Shown: positions 28,177 to 36,857 of the stretch, one piece after another
Layout of the letters: each line of letters starts with the position of its first letter
How positions within the stretch are numbered: the first letter of the stretch is position 1
Assembly (NCBI RefSeq): GCF_026262645.1
Contig: NZ_SHNO01000001.1
Coordinates: 2,666,001 to 2,730,000 of the forward strand
Reading direction: 5' to 3'
DNA from: Candidatus Marimicrobium litorale
GTDB lineage: Bacteria; Pseudomonadota; Gammaproteobacteria; Pseudomonadales; Halieaceae
DNA: 64,000 nt
Program-made: the position numbers and the translations under genes
The notes under the pieces: model-generated
Database searches by the model: none
Told to the model about the DNA's origin: nothing
Seen by the model: only the letters and a program-made list of their open reading frames with translations

Positions 28177-28353
28177 CTTAGTTTAGGTTAACAAACTGAT
28201 ACAGGCAAAGCACCCAACATAGTTACATCTGCCGCGCGCTCGTGCCGCATATGGCTCGCAATCCCGCACCCTGCTAACATGGCTCCCGCCGACTTTGCCC
28301 GCACGGACCGAGCGGCATGGCACCCTGAAACTGCGTTAATACCGAGGAACACC

Positions 28354-28938
28354 ATGCGTCTATCTACTGCCCTGGCCTACACCCTTCTCCCTCTGGTTAT
28401 GACTGCCTGCAGCGGCATTGAGATCGAGCCTGCTCCAGTCGATCAGTTTGCCGCCGGGGATTACCGTTACTACAGCTGGCGCTCGAACCCCCTTCCCGGT
28501 GATACACGCTCCTCGGACCCTGTTTACGCGATAGACCCAGTATTGCGTCGGGAGGTAGATGCGAACCTTCTCGCGAAGGGCTATATTCTGGATGGGGAAC
28601 GGGCTCAGTTCACGGTGGACTACATTTTTGCCAAGCGCCTGCTGGATGGTGAGCGCAGCAACTGGGCGAGCAATGTGTCTCCCCGCGCCGCGGTCAACCC
28701 CAATCGCCAGATTGACCAAGCCAGTGTGGACAATGCGATCGCACTGGGCGGAGTCAAGGAAACCAACAATATTGTTCTGCAATTCAACGACAAGCAGAGT
28801 CACAAGGAAGTCTGGCACGTCACCCTGACGAAGTTTGTAGAGGACGCTAACCGCGCGGACGTATCCCGGATAGAGAATGCCATGGGCAAGTCCATCACGC
28901 GCGCTCTGAAAACACTGCCCGAGGCATCGGCCCCGTAG
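28354..28938 (+). CDS. DUF4136 lipoprotein
   Basis: 194 residues from ATG 28354, after GAGGAAC. Signal peptide with lipobox VMTAC (Cys about 18), then a DUF4136 fold: DQFAAGDYRYYSWR near the start and the VLRREVDANLLAKGYILD helix. Function is unknown; such lipoproteins sit in the periplasm, attached to a membrane. Single gene, convergent with the dehydrogenase at 28956, 17 bases apart. Confidence 0.85.
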   Translation: MRLSTALAYTLLPLVMTACSGIEIEPAPVDQFAAGDYRYYSWRSNPLPGDTRSSDPVYAIDPVLRREVDANLLAKGYILDGERAQFTVDYIFAKRLLDGERSNWASNVSPRAAVNPNRQIDQASVDNAIALGGVKETNNIVLQFNDKQSHKEVWHVTLTKFVEDANRADVSRIENAMGKSITRALKTLPEASAP

Positions 28939-28955
28939 CGCTGTGAAAGCGGCGT

Positions 28956-29933
28956 CTAGAGCGCCGCGTAGACCTCCGGATTCACACAGTAAGGCATCGG
29001 CTCGCCCCGCAGAGCCGCCACCGCATTTACGACCGCACGATCCGCCATCTTTAACCGGGTGCTGGCCGTCGCACTGCCAATATGCGGCACCACGACAACT
29101 CTTGGGTGCTTGAGCAGCAGACTATCCGCGGGTACCGGCTCCTCCTCGAACACGTCTAATCCAGCCGCGAACAGACGGCCATCGTCGAGTGCGGCCGCGA
29201 CTGCGGACTCGTCCACAATACCGCCACGGGCGGTGTTGATCAGCACCGCGCCAGGCTTCATGGTGGCGATGCGGGCACCATTGATCAAATTACGAGTCGT
29301 GTCCGCGAGCGCGACGTGTACACTGACAAAATCGCTTGTTGCCAGTAGCGCCTCCAGAGACAATGAACACACACCGGGCACTTTACGTCCAGACGGCGTC
29401 CAGCTGGCTACCGTCATGCCAAAGCCGGCCGCACGCCGCGCCATAGCCTGTCCGACAGGTCCCAGACCGACAATGCCAAGCGTCGAGCCGCTGACGTCCT
29501 TGCCAAGAAAAAACCCCGGAGACCAGCGATTGCTCGCAGTCCATTTACCATCGCGAATATAACGATCCCCCTCTGCAATACGCCGTGCCGCCGACAACAA
29601 CAGGGCAAACGCTGTATCGGCAGTTGCATCCGCCAGCACACCCGGTGTATTCCCCAAGGCGATACCGCGGACCGACAGCGCCGACACATCAATATGGTCG
29701 ACACCAACAGATACACTGGACACGAACTTGAGCATATTCATATCTTTTAAGAGTGCGCGATCAATCGTATCCGTCAATGTGCAAACCACCCCGTAGCAGG
29801 CGGACCTCCGCGTGCCTAGTGCCGGGTCTGACAGGGACTCACCCGCATCTAGCACATCGAGCTCGGCATGTTCAGCCAGCCTAGCAAGGTATTGATCAGG
29901 TAAGGGTTGGGTAACGAGAACCGTGTTTGGCAA
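28956..29933 (-). CDS. D-isomer-specific 2-hydroxyacid dehydrogenase
   Basis: 325 residues. The NAD(P) motif GIVGLGPVGQAMARRAAGFG is followed by the signature NTARGGIVDESAVAAAL with the catalytic Arg. An Asp/Glu in FEEEPVP and the catalytic His in VVPHIGSATAST complete the site. It likely reduces glyoxylate or hydroxypyruvate, or oxidises a D-2-hydroxyacid; the exact substrate is open. Last gene of a five-gene minus-strand run beginning at ubiX. Confidence 0.9.
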   Translation of the reverse strand: MPNTVLVTQPLPDQYLARLAEHAELDVLDAGESLSDPALGTRRSACYGVVCTLTDTIDRALLKDMNMLKFVSSVSVGVDHIDVSALSVRGIALGNTPGVLADATADTAFALLLSAARRIAEGDRYIRDGKWTASNRWSPGFFLGKDVSGSTLGIVGLGPVGQAMARRAAGFGMTVASWTPSGRKVPGVCSLSLEALLATSDFVSVHVALADTTRNLINGARIATMKPGAVLINTARGGIVDESAVAAALDDGRLFAAGLDVFEEEPVPADSLLLKHPRVVVVPHIGSATASTRLKMADRAVVNAVAALRGEPMPYCVNPEVYAAL

Positions 29934-29949
29934 CGTATTCGTCTCCGAC

Positions 29950-30381
29950 TTAATCCGGCAGCGTTGCAGAGTTCAGGCCGAGATGCTCGACAAGACCTCT
30001 CTGCCACTCGCGTAAGGTATGCAGCGCATACGGACCGCCCTCGGACAGATTGCCCCATACCGGTTGCGGCCAGCAGGGGTCCCCCTCACGACGCCCGATA
30101 ATGTGTAAATGCATATCCGGCACCACGTTGCCAAGGCCGGCAAAGTTCACCTTCGGGTAACCCAGTTTCTGCTTGATGAACGCTGAAACGCCGACACATT
30201 CCGTCATTACCCCACGCAGCTCAGCCTCTGGTAGATCGAGCACATCCTGCAGGGCGGTGCGCGGTACCAGAATGAACCAGGGCAGCGCAGCGTTGCGATT
30301 AAGCAATACCTCCGTGGCGCGCAGGCTGCCCAGATAATGACAGTCCTTTAACAGTTGTTCCGGCAGGGCGAAGTCCAACAT
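29950..30381 (-). CDS. HIT-family protein, first triad residue replaced by Asp
   Basis: 143 residues. The histidine-triad motif reads VVPDMHLHIIGRR, where canonical proteins have HxHxH; the first His is Asp while the middle His (the nucleophile) and the third remain. The following GDPCWPQPVWG is typical of a proteobacterial subgroup with this change. Probably a nucleotide hydrolase or transferase of unknown substrate. It lies 9 bases after the SDR gene and 16 before the dehydrogenase. Confidence 0.85.
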   Translation of the reverse strand: MLDFALPEQLLKDCHYLGSLRATEVLLNRNAALPWFILVPRTALQDVLDLPEAELRGVMTECVGVSAFIKQKLGYPKVNFAGLGNVVPDMHLHIIGRREGDPCWPQPVWGNLSEGGPYALHTLREWQRGLVEHLGLNSATLPD

Positions 30382-30390
30382 ATCTAGCAG

Positions 30391-31155
30391 CTAAATGGTC
30401 ATGCCACCATCGACCACGATACACTCACCGTTGGTGTAAGAGCTGGCATCGGACACGAGGTAAAGCACGGTGCCGGCCATCTCGCTTGCTTCCGCGTGAC
30501 GACCCATGGGAATACCCTCGACCGCGACTTTGTAGATATCCTCGTTATCAAAAAGAGCGCCGGCAAACTTGGTCTTGGTGAACCCTGGCAACAAGGCATT
30601 GCAACGGATGCCCATTGGGGCACACTCCTTTGCAAAAACTTTGGTCATATTCACCACTGCCGCTTTGGTAATTGAATAAATACCTTGCATGATGCCGGGC
30701 TGCAAAGCGTTAATCGACGCGGTGTTAACAATGGCACCGCCGCCGTTATCACGCATCAGCTTGCCAGCCTCAATCGACATAAAAAAGTAGCCGCGCATAT
30801 TTACATCCACGGTTTTATTGAATGCACCCAGGTCGGTATCCAACACGTGACCAAAGTAGGGGTTGGTCGCGGCGTTGTTGACGCAAATATCCAGCCGTCC
30901 GTGAACGGCGCGAATATGCTCGAACAGAGCTGCAATGTTATCCATGTTTCCCACATGACACGCGAAAGCCTCTGCACTCCCGCCAGCTTCCTGAATTGCG
31001 CCAGCAACAACACTACAGTCGTCAATCTTTCGGCTGGACACAATCACATGGGCACCCTGCACCGCCAGCAATTTGGCGACTTCTTCACCGATGCCTCGGC
31101 TGGCACCAGTGACAAGGGCAATTTTCCCGGCGAGATCAAATAGCTGCGTGGTCAT
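30391..31155 (-). CDS. short-chain dehydrogenase/reductase
   Basis: 254 residues. Cofactor motif LVTGASRGIGEEVA, NNAATN structural motif, catalytic Ser in NTASINA and YSITKAA with Tyr and Lys. Classical SDR length. It oxidises or reduces a hydroxyl/keto group with NAD(P); the substrate is not evident. Ends 9 bases before the HIT gene; preceded by an MFS transporter, so a small import-and-oxidise module is possible. Confidence 0.9.
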   Translation of the reverse strand: MTTQLFDLAGKIALVTGASRGIGEEVAKLLAVQGAHVIVSSRKIDDCSVVAGAIQEAGGSAEAFACHVGNMDNIAALFEHIRAVHGRLDICVNNAATNPYFGHVLDTDLGAFNKTVDVNMRGYFFMSIEAGKLMRDNGGGAIVNTASINALQPGIMQGIYSITKAAVVNMTKVFAKECAPMGIRCNALLPGFTKTKFAGALFDNEDIYKVAVEGIPMGRHAEASEMAGTVLYLVSDASSYTNGECIVVDGGMTI

Positions 31156-31239
31156 AGCTCAATTCCTTCCAAAAAAATGATTGCCCACGACGTGATAACA
31201 GCAGATCCGGACGGCTGAGATACTACGCTTTTTCTACCC

Positions 31240-32427
31240 TCACTGCACATGGGTTTGTGAGTGCTGCACCGGCCGTTTCACACTCAAAAACAAAGTCAGA
31301 ATCAGGTACACCGATACCAACAGTGCGGACACCAACCACGCACTGGAAAAACCCAATAGGGAAAGGCTGGTTCCCGCGACCAGTGGACCCACCACCCGCC
31401 CCCAACTAGAGGCCGCATTGGTGATACCCATCATCCGGCCTCGGTACTCCAGCGCGGTAGTGTAGCTGATAATGGTATTCAACATCGGAACACAGAGGGT
31501 CGCGCCGGTCATCGCAACAAAAATTGAGCCGACCATGGTCACCATAGAGTCAGCCATGCTCGCAGCCAAAAGACCCAACAACAGCAACGTTACGGCAATA
31601 TGCAGCAGCCGCCACTCGCCGAGCAACCTCGCCAGTATGCCCAGAAGGCCGCCCTGACAGATCACCATGATCACACCCTGAATACCAAATACAATACCGA
31701 CCTCCCGCGCACTGAAGCCCAATTCCTCGCCCATCCAGAGGGGAAACATATAGACAATGGTGCTGACTGCCGCCTGGTGCAGAACAAACTGAAAAACAAA
31801 TAAACGGTTTTGAGTGTGCCGCAGCAACTGCAACAGAGACAGTGACTGGCTGGTCATGCGCCGCGACTCAATCGCCGCCCGTTTATCCGCAGGCAGAGAC
31901 TCTTGTAAAAAAAACGCAGCGGCAACAATCGCCAACAGTGACATGACCCCCGCTACCAAGCAGGGGAGCGTGAAACCCGTGCCGTCTAAAGTAAGCAAGC
32001 CACCCATCACGGGGCCAAGGACAATCCCCGCACCAAACGCAGCACCGATGAGCCCCATGCCTCGCGCTCGATTCTCCGTAGTGGTAATGTCAGCGATCAT
32101 GGCGGAGGCCACGCCAAAGTTACCGGCCATCAGCCCGGCGAAACCACGTGCCGCGAACACCATCCATAGCTCTGAGGCAAAGGCCAGCATCAGGTATGCG
32201 AGGACAGCGCCCGCCAGGCAAATTATGATCACCGGCTTGCGACCAATCCGGTCAGATAACTTGCCCCACTGTGGGCCGCTGAGACCAGCGCAAGTCGCGT
32301 AGGTGACTATCACCAATGCGATATCCATCTTGTCCGCACCGAGTTGCGGAGACAGAAAAGGCAGAATGGGTATGACTATGCCAAAGCCGATCAGGTCGAT
32401 AAGAATAACGCAGAAAAGGACAGCCAC
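31240..32427 (-). CDS. MFS transporter, TetA/DHA1-like
   Basis: 395 residues, twelve predicted spans. The family motif GKLSDRIGRKPVIIICLAGA lies between spans 2 and 3, and motif C-like GAAFGAGIVLGPVMGG in span 5 marks drug/H+ antiporters (DHA1). Most such proteins export small hydrophobic compounds; here the substrate is unknown. Lies between ubiX and the SDR gene on the same strand. Confidence 0.9.
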   Translation of the reverse strand: MAVLFCVILIDLIGFGIVIPILPFLSPQLGADKMDIALVIVTYATCAGLSGPQWGKLSDRIGRKPVIIICLAGAVLAYLMLAFASELWMVFAARGFAGLMAGNFGVASAMIADITTTENRARGMGLIGAAFGAGIVLGPVMGGLLTLDGTGFTLPCLVAGVMSLLAIVAAAFFLQESLPADKRAAIESRRMTSQSLSLLQLLRHTQNRLFVFQFVLHQAAVSTIVYMFPLWMGEELGFSAREVGIVFGIQGVIMVICQGGLLGILARLLGEWRLLHIAVTLLLLGLLAASMADSMVTMVGSIFVAMTGATLCVPMLNTIISYTTALEYRGRMMGITNAASSWGRVVGPLVAGTSLSLLGFSSAWLVSALLVSVYLILTLFLSVKRPVQHSQTHVQ

Positions 32428-32476
32428 CGTAATCTAAATCCGCAGGGGCGAGGACGCGATTAGCGGAACCACTCTG

Positions 32477-33040
32477 CTAATCGCCTTGCCAACGTTTTAC
32501 CTGCTCGTGGTCAAGGTCAAATAGGTCGAGGGCACGACCGACCGTTTGAGTCACCATCTCATCAAGGCTCGCGGGCCTGGTATAAAAAGCCGGCACTGGC
32601 GGTGCGATAATCGCACCCATCTCAGACAGCGCCGTCATACTGCGAAGGTGCCCGGTGTGTAAAGGTGTTTCGCGAACCATCAACACCAGACGACGACGCT
32701 CCTTTAGAACCACATCCGCAGCACGAGTCAACAGGGTTGAGGTAACACCTGTGGCAATCTCAGACAAGGTGCGTACCGAACAAGGTGCAACCAGCATGCC
32801 CCCTGTTTTGAACGAACCGCTCGCAATCGTCGCGCCGACATTACTCGTGGGATATACCTCGCTGGCCAATGATTCCAGCTCCTCAAGCGGCATGTCCATC
32901 TCATAGTGCAGTGTTAATTTGGCAGACTTACTGATCACCAGATGGGTTTCTACCCCGCAATCGCGCAACAACTGAAGTGCACGCAGACCATAAATAATAC
33001 CCGATGCACCGCTGATACCCACTATTAAACGCTGCGCCAT
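32477..33040 (-). CDS. ubiX: flavin prenyltransferase UbiX
   Basis: 187 residues from ATG 33040 with GGAGAG upstream; an in-frame GTG lies two codons earlier. FMN-binding motif VGISGASGIIYGLRALQ, then ISKSAKLTLHYE and the C-terminal RPASLDEMV. It prenylates FMN to make the cofactor of UbiD-type decarboxylases used in ubiquinone synthesis. No ubiD is in the window. It starts a minus-strand run of five genes. Confidence 0.93.
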   Translation of the reverse strand: MAQRLIVGISGASGIIYGLRALQLLRDCGVETHLVISKSAKLTLHYEMDMPLEELESLASEVYPTSNVGATIASGSFKTGGMLVAPCSVRTLSEIATGVTSTLLTRAADVVLKERRRLVLMVRETPLHTGHLRSMTALSEMGAIIAPPVPAFYTRPASLDEMVTQTVGRALDLFDLDHEQVKRWQGD

Positions 33041-33401
33041 AAACACTCTCCGCTAAGCCGTTGCTGTAGGACTCTAGCAGTACCCATGAAAAAAATCATT
33101 GTTCTGCTCCGCTATGACGTTAACGGTACGCGCTGGCGGAACAAGGCGCTGCTCCAGTGAGGGTATCGCCGGATCGAATAAACGCTCTGGCTATCTAAAG
33201 AAGAAAGCCTAAGGAGCGTAGTCAGCCAGTATCGAAGAAAACGGCGAAATAGCTCGAGGCGGTGAGACGCCCCTTTTCGCCGTGTAGAACTTTAACCAGG
33301 GCGCCGTGCACTCATGCGCAGGCGCCCATCACCGCTGTGAGGGTTTTGCCCGTATCGTCGCCTCTACGTAGACGCGAAATCGATAGGGCCTTCACTCGTG
33401 C
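33041..33401. other. intergenic region with two strong potential hairpins
   Basis: About 360 bases between ubiX and the receptor gene, no coding frame supported. A hairpin with arms ACGGCGAAA (near 33240) and TTTTCGCCGT (ending near 33283) encloses an inner GGCG/CGCC stem. Another pairs GGGCGCC (33299-33305) with GGCGCCC (about 33322-33328), with further inner pairing GTGC/GCGC. The second may end the receptor transcript on the minus strand, but neither has a T run. An uncharacterised small RNA is possible. Confidence 0.4.
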
Positions 33402-35600
33402 TCAAAAAGAGAAACGAATACCCGCTGCAACCGACTGCCCCGCCTCCGGCGCATAGTTACGCAGGAATGAGGTGCTCAATCGAATCTCTTCATCGGTGAT
33501 ATTCTTCCATTTTATAAACACTAGAAGCTCTCGCTCCTGAGCAAAACTGAAGCGGTAGTCTGCACCCAGATCCAACCGCGTATAGCCGTCAGTATCAGTC
33601 TCGAAGTCACCCGGGCGATCCTGGTCACCTGCATTGAGCACACTCACCCAGGTACCAAAAGCATCTCCGGTCCAGCTCAGGCGAGCGCCGACTCGCACCG
33701 GCGGCAAGCGGGGCACGTCTCCGTTGTCCTTAAAATCACCCCTGATCGCGTCGCCGCGTAAATCAAGCGCAAGCGCACCGGGGCCAAGATCGGTCAGGTG
33801 AAAGCTACTTTCAAATTCAACGCCGTAGAACTTTGCATCTTCCTGCAGGTAATCATAGACAGCGGTTTCGTCTACTTCTTCACCGCTATTTCGCAAGAAA
33901 ATATAGTCATTGAACTGATTATAGAATACGGACAATTCCGCCCAAGAATTCGCGGAGTGCCACTGCAAGGCCAAGTCGGCATTCAGTGATGTTTCATTGT
34001 CCAAATCCGGATCACCCACTTCGATAATGCCCGTTGCGGCGTGAGTTACTAGCTCCTCGGGATCCATGGCGTCGACGTTGGAGAAAAGCTCCTCGGTTGA
34101 AGGCGCACGCGCTGAGCGCGCCAGGGAAACACCTGTCTGCCAGTTATCGTCGAACTGCCAAAGAGCCGATAAAGACGCACTCCAGTTGGTGAAATCCTCA
34201 TTGGAGGCGGCATTAGTACTCGGGTCACGCTCTACGTATTCGCCACGCAGACCGGCTTCGTAAGTCCACTCATTTCGATGAAAATCCTCGATGAGAAACA
34301 AGCCGAGCTCTGTGCTGTCTGTTTTGGGAATAAACCCCTCCTCACCAACGGCTTCGAAAGTATCAGACTTGGCCTGCAGGCCTACTACACCTTCTGTGCC
34401 AAGCAGGGCGTTGTGCACCACTTCAAGCCGCGTTTCCCAGGTATCGCGCTTGAAACGCGTGCCAACCTCGCTGCCCTCCAGCTCCTTGTGCTCATAATCC
34501 GTGTAGGTGAGGAAACCGCGCACCACCTCAATCGAGTCCATCGGCTCGTAAAGATGCACCATGGCATCATAGCGAGTCTGGTCCATATCGATGCGAACAA
34601 TCTCTTCTTCTTCCTCTTCTCCCTCGTGATCCTCTCCCTCGTGCTCTTCTCCTTCGTGCTCTTCTTCTTCGTGATCTTCTCCCTCGTGCTCCTCTCCTTC
34701 GTGCTCCCCATGCTCTTCTTCGTGCCCATGCTCATGGGCCCCGGGGGGAATGCCGTACTTGTTGTTCAGGTTATTCACCGCGAAGCCAGCATAACTTCCC
34801 TTTTCATCGAAGTGGAAGCTGAAGCCGGCGGTAATCACATCCGTGTCGGTGTCGGTATTGGCGATTTTCCCTTTCGAGTTGTTGATCTCCTCCTCGCCGT
34901 GCTCCTCGCCTTCATGATCTTCGCCTTCGTGCTCCTCGTCGTGACCCATCATTTCTTCTTGTTCAGCAAGGGCTGCCTCATCGATAGCTCTGCCAGGAAT
35001 TCGCAGATCACTGGTAGAGCGGGACGTGCCGGAAAGGTGAAAGGCGAGGTTGCCAAAACCCGCTTCCAGAACGCCTACACCGCTGTTCAGGTCGGGGGCA
35101 TAGTCGTACCGGTATTCCGCCGCGCCCTCGATACCTTCGATACGCTCACGTGGAATGCGATTGTCAATAACATTGACGATACCCCCAATCGCGCCACCCC
35201 CGTAAAGCAGCGTGGAGGGTCCTCGCAAGACCTCAATGCTTTTCGCCAGCAGTGGTTCTACGGTGACAGCGTGATCCGGGCTAAAACTGGAAACATCCGC
35301 AGACGAGGTATTATTTTGTAGGGTAATCGCCCGCGGACCCTGCTGCCCACGGATAACGGGGCGACCGACGCCCGGCCCAAAAGATGAGTTCGCGAGACCC
35401 GCGCGGTTTTCCAGCGTCTCGCCTATGGTGGTAGCAACCGACCGCTGCAGCTCTTCACTGGTGATCACCGTCACCGGCAGCACGGAGTTACTCTCCTGCC
35501 GGTGAATAGGCACTGAGACCAGAACATGTTCTAGAGTCCTGTCTTCCGCAGAGACAGGTATTGAGGCGGCAGCCACCGCAAGGCATAACAAACGTTTCAT
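33402..35600 (-). CDS. TonB-dependent receptor with His/Glu-rich loops, likely zinc uptake
   Basis: 732 residues with a signal peptide (LLCLAVAAASIPVSA). Plug domain from about residue 35 (LPVTVITSEELQRSVATTI, RGPSTLLYGGGAIGGIVN), then a 22-strand barrel ending in Phe (AAGIRFSF). Two extracellular stretches are extremely rich in His and Glu: one encoded around 34880-34950 and a longer one around 34605-34735, built from HEGE and HEGED units. Such loops are seen in ZnuD-type zinc receptors. A small HSHADHDD protein gene lies 32 bases upstream in the same direction. Energised presumably by the TonB operon at 45-50.6 kb. Confidence 0.9.
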   Translation of the reverse strand: MKRLLCLAVAAASIPVSAEDRTLEHVLVSVPIHRQESNSVLPVTVITSEELQRSVATTIGETLENRAGLANSSFGPGVGRPVIRGQQGPRAITLQNNTSSADVSSFSPDHAVTVEPLLAKSIEVLRGPSTLLYGGGAIGGIVNVIDNRIPRERIEGIEGAAEYRYDYAPDLNSGVGVLEAGFGNLAFHLSGTSRSTSDLRIPGRAIDEAALAEQEEMMGHDEEHEGEDHEGEEHGEEEINNSKGKIANTDTDTDVITAGFSFHFDEKGSYAGFAVNNLNNKYGIPPGAHEHGHEEEHGEHEGEEHEGEDHEEEEHEGEEHEGEDHEGEEEEEEIVRIDMDQTRYDAMVHLYEPMDSIEVVRGFLTYTDYEHKELEGSEVGTRFKRDTWETRLEVVHNALLGTEGVVGLQAKSDTFEAVGEEGFIPKTDSTELGLFLIEDFHRNEWTYEAGLRGEYVERDPSTNAASNEDFTNWSASLSALWQFDDNWQTGVSLARSARAPSTEELFSNVDAMDPEELVTHAATGIIEVGDPDLDNETSLNADLALQWHSANSWAELSVFYNQFNDYIFLRNSGEEVDETAVYDYLQEDAKFYGVEFESSFHLTDLGPGALALDLRGDAIRGDFKDNGDVPRLPPVRVGARLSWTGDAFGTWVSVLNAGDQDRPGDFETDTDGYTRLDLGADYRFSFAQERELLVFIKWKNITDEEIRLSTSFLRNYAPEAGQSVAAGIRFSF
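34605..34735 (-). repeat. HEGE-type low-complexity repeat in the receptor
   Basis: Runs of near-repeated 12- to 15-base units (CTCGTG/CTTCTC on the plus strand) encode His-Glu-Gly-Glu units in the receptor's metal-binding loop. Purine-rich on the coding strand; prone to length change. Confidence 0.85.
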
Positions 35601-35632
35601 GAATTTCTCCTGATGAATTTTAAGTCCGAGAT

Positions 35633-35917
35633 TCAGGAGACTTGGGGCGGACCCCGGATAACAACAAGACGGAATGGTAAGCTGACAACAACAGCATCAG
35701 CTGTCGAGGCTATCCGTGCTGAAATAATAGTGGGCACTTGCAACGCGACGGCTGCAGAGAGCAGGACGTCACCGGAAGCAGAACTAGTGCATGCCGCACA
35801 ATGAACAACGTCATCGTGGTCAGCATGGCTATGCGTCAATTCCAGATTGAGGGCAAGCGTGCACAGCAGCGCCATAAAGGCCAGACCGCGCACCAACAAT
35901 GTCTGTCGTATTTTCAT
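35633..35917 (-). CDS. small secreted His/Cys protein beside the zinc receptor
   Basis: 94 residues, ATG 35917 with AAGG upstream. N-terminal signal/anchor (GLAFMALLCTLALNLEL) followed by THSHADHDDVVHCAACTSS, a dense group of His, Asp and Cys that could bind zinc. The remainder is hydrophobic. Genes for short proteins of this pattern lie next to TonB-dependent metal receptors in many gammaproteobacteria. Probably a periplasmic or membrane metal-binding helper; no characterised homologue comes to mind. Confidence 0.75.
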   Translation of the reverse strand: MKIRQTLLVRGLAFMALLCTLALNLELTHSHADHDDVVHCAACTSSASGDVLLSAAVALQVPTIISARIASTADAVVVSLPFRLVVIRGPPQVS

Positions 35918-35951
35918 CAGCCGGCTACCTTAAACCAAAACTTGCTCACAG

Positions 35952-36335
35952 TCACCCCGCCAGTGCTTTCAGTATGGCCTGCATTTGGGCATGCATGAGG
36001 TTTACCGCTTTTAAAGGCCGCAGCATTACCTTGAATTCAGTAATCTTTCCCTCTTTGTTGAAGGTCATGATATCGACTCCATTTATTGAGATGCCTTCCA
36101 CCTCGCAACTGAATTCCAGTACGGCATGCTCTGGAGTGACGACCTCTTTTGTGTAGTGAAACGTCTCGTTAAAAACACCGAGAGCACCATTTAAATAGAG
36201 GCTGGTCAGGTCGCGACCACATTGTGGCGTATGAACGATGGGCGATAGAAATACGCAGTCCGGATCCAGGATATCACCCAATCTGTCGAGATCCTGTCGC
36301 TGGATCATGTCGTGCCACAAAGCCAGTGTGGTCAT
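35952..36335 (-). CDS. SnoaL/NTF2-like fold protein
   Basis: 127 residues from ATG 36335; an extension to 36386 is less likely. Pattern of the NTF2-like cone: LALWHDMIQRQDLDRLGDIL, then DPDCVFLSPIVHT, and the C-terminal FNKEGKITEFKVMLRPLKAV. These proteins are small cytosolic isomerases, hydrolases or binding proteins, and no catalytic residues can be assigned here. It lies in the same direction as, and 34 bases from, the zinc-locus small gene, which may be fortuitous. Confidence 0.8.
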   Translation of the reverse strand: MTTLALWHDMIQRQDLDRLGDILDPDCVFLSPIVHTPQCGRDLTSLYLNGALGVFNETFHYTKEVVTPEHAVLEFSCEVEGISINGVDIMTFNKEGKITEFKVMLRPLKAVNLMHAQMQAILKALAG

Positions 36336-36351
36336 ATCATCTATCCCGGTT

Positions 36352-36699
36352 TTAGTATTCTTGTTCTTGCTTAAACTCACGCTCAATGCGCTGCTGCAGC
36401 TCGTAGCGAGCGACGCCCCTTCGCCGCCCGGAGGCAGTCAGCCGTTGTTGGTAGCGTCCACGGCGATAGTGCTGGACCAGCTGCGCGAAACGATCCGGCT
36501 CGGTTTCACCGGCAATCAACTCTTCGATGAACGCAATATCGATGCCCACCCGAAACGCAATGCGACTGGGTCGAATCTTGTGCGCGTGATACTCGGCAAC
36601 AATATGCAGTTGCTGCTCCCGTGAGTGGGTACATGCTCGAGAGTACCCGAACGGGGGCGACGGGGTGCGGCTATCGGCCTGTGGCAGGTCCTTACTCAC
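36352..36699 (-). CDS. conserved hypothetical, possible HTH protein
   Basis: 115 residues. The middle reads like a helix-turn-helix: EYHAHKIRPSRIAFRVGID then IAFIEELIAGE. The C-terminal half is strongly basic (RRGRYQQRLTASGRRRGVAR), with a Glu/Gln tail. Could be a DNA- or RNA-binding protein; I do not recognise the family. Sixteen bases before the NTF2-like gene and divergent from the aldehyde dehydrogenase. Confidence 0.65.
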   Translation of the reverse strand: MSKDLPQADSRTPSPPFGYSRACTHSREQQLHIVAEYHAHKIRPSRIAFRVGIDIAFIEELIAGETEPDRFAQLVQHYRRGRYQQRLTASGRRRGVARYELQQRIEREFKQEQEY

Positions 36700-36797
36700 G
36701 CGTACGCTACCGTGGTGTAGTCAGCCATTCGAGGCTTCCGCAGGCAGTTGGCCACAAATAACCCTCCGGTTTGGTTAATTTTCGCCCATCTGGGGTC

Positions 36798-36803
36798 TAT
36801 ACT
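36798..36803 (+). promoter_or_regulatory. possible -10 element for the aldehyde dehydrogenase gene
   Basis: TATACT lies 55 bases before the ATG at 36858. The hexamer 17 bases upstream, TTAATT (36775-36780), is a weak -35. Plausible sigma-70 promoter, not certain. Confidence 0.3.
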
Positions 36804-36857
36804 ACGCGCCTGACTACTCATTCTGTTGGCCACAACGCCGATAACAAGGACCTGATC

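Noticed and set aside
34278-35321. Long 347-codon plus-strand frame opposite the TonB receptor
   Set aside because: It is the antisense of the receptor. Its Leu/Phe/Val-rich stretch is simply the reverse of the His/Glu repeats, and there is no ribosome-binding site.
35918-35951. Zur box upstream of the zinc-locus small gene
   Set aside because: No GTTATA...TATAAC-type dyad is present in the short gap, and none was found before 36700, so zinc regulation is not shown by sequence.
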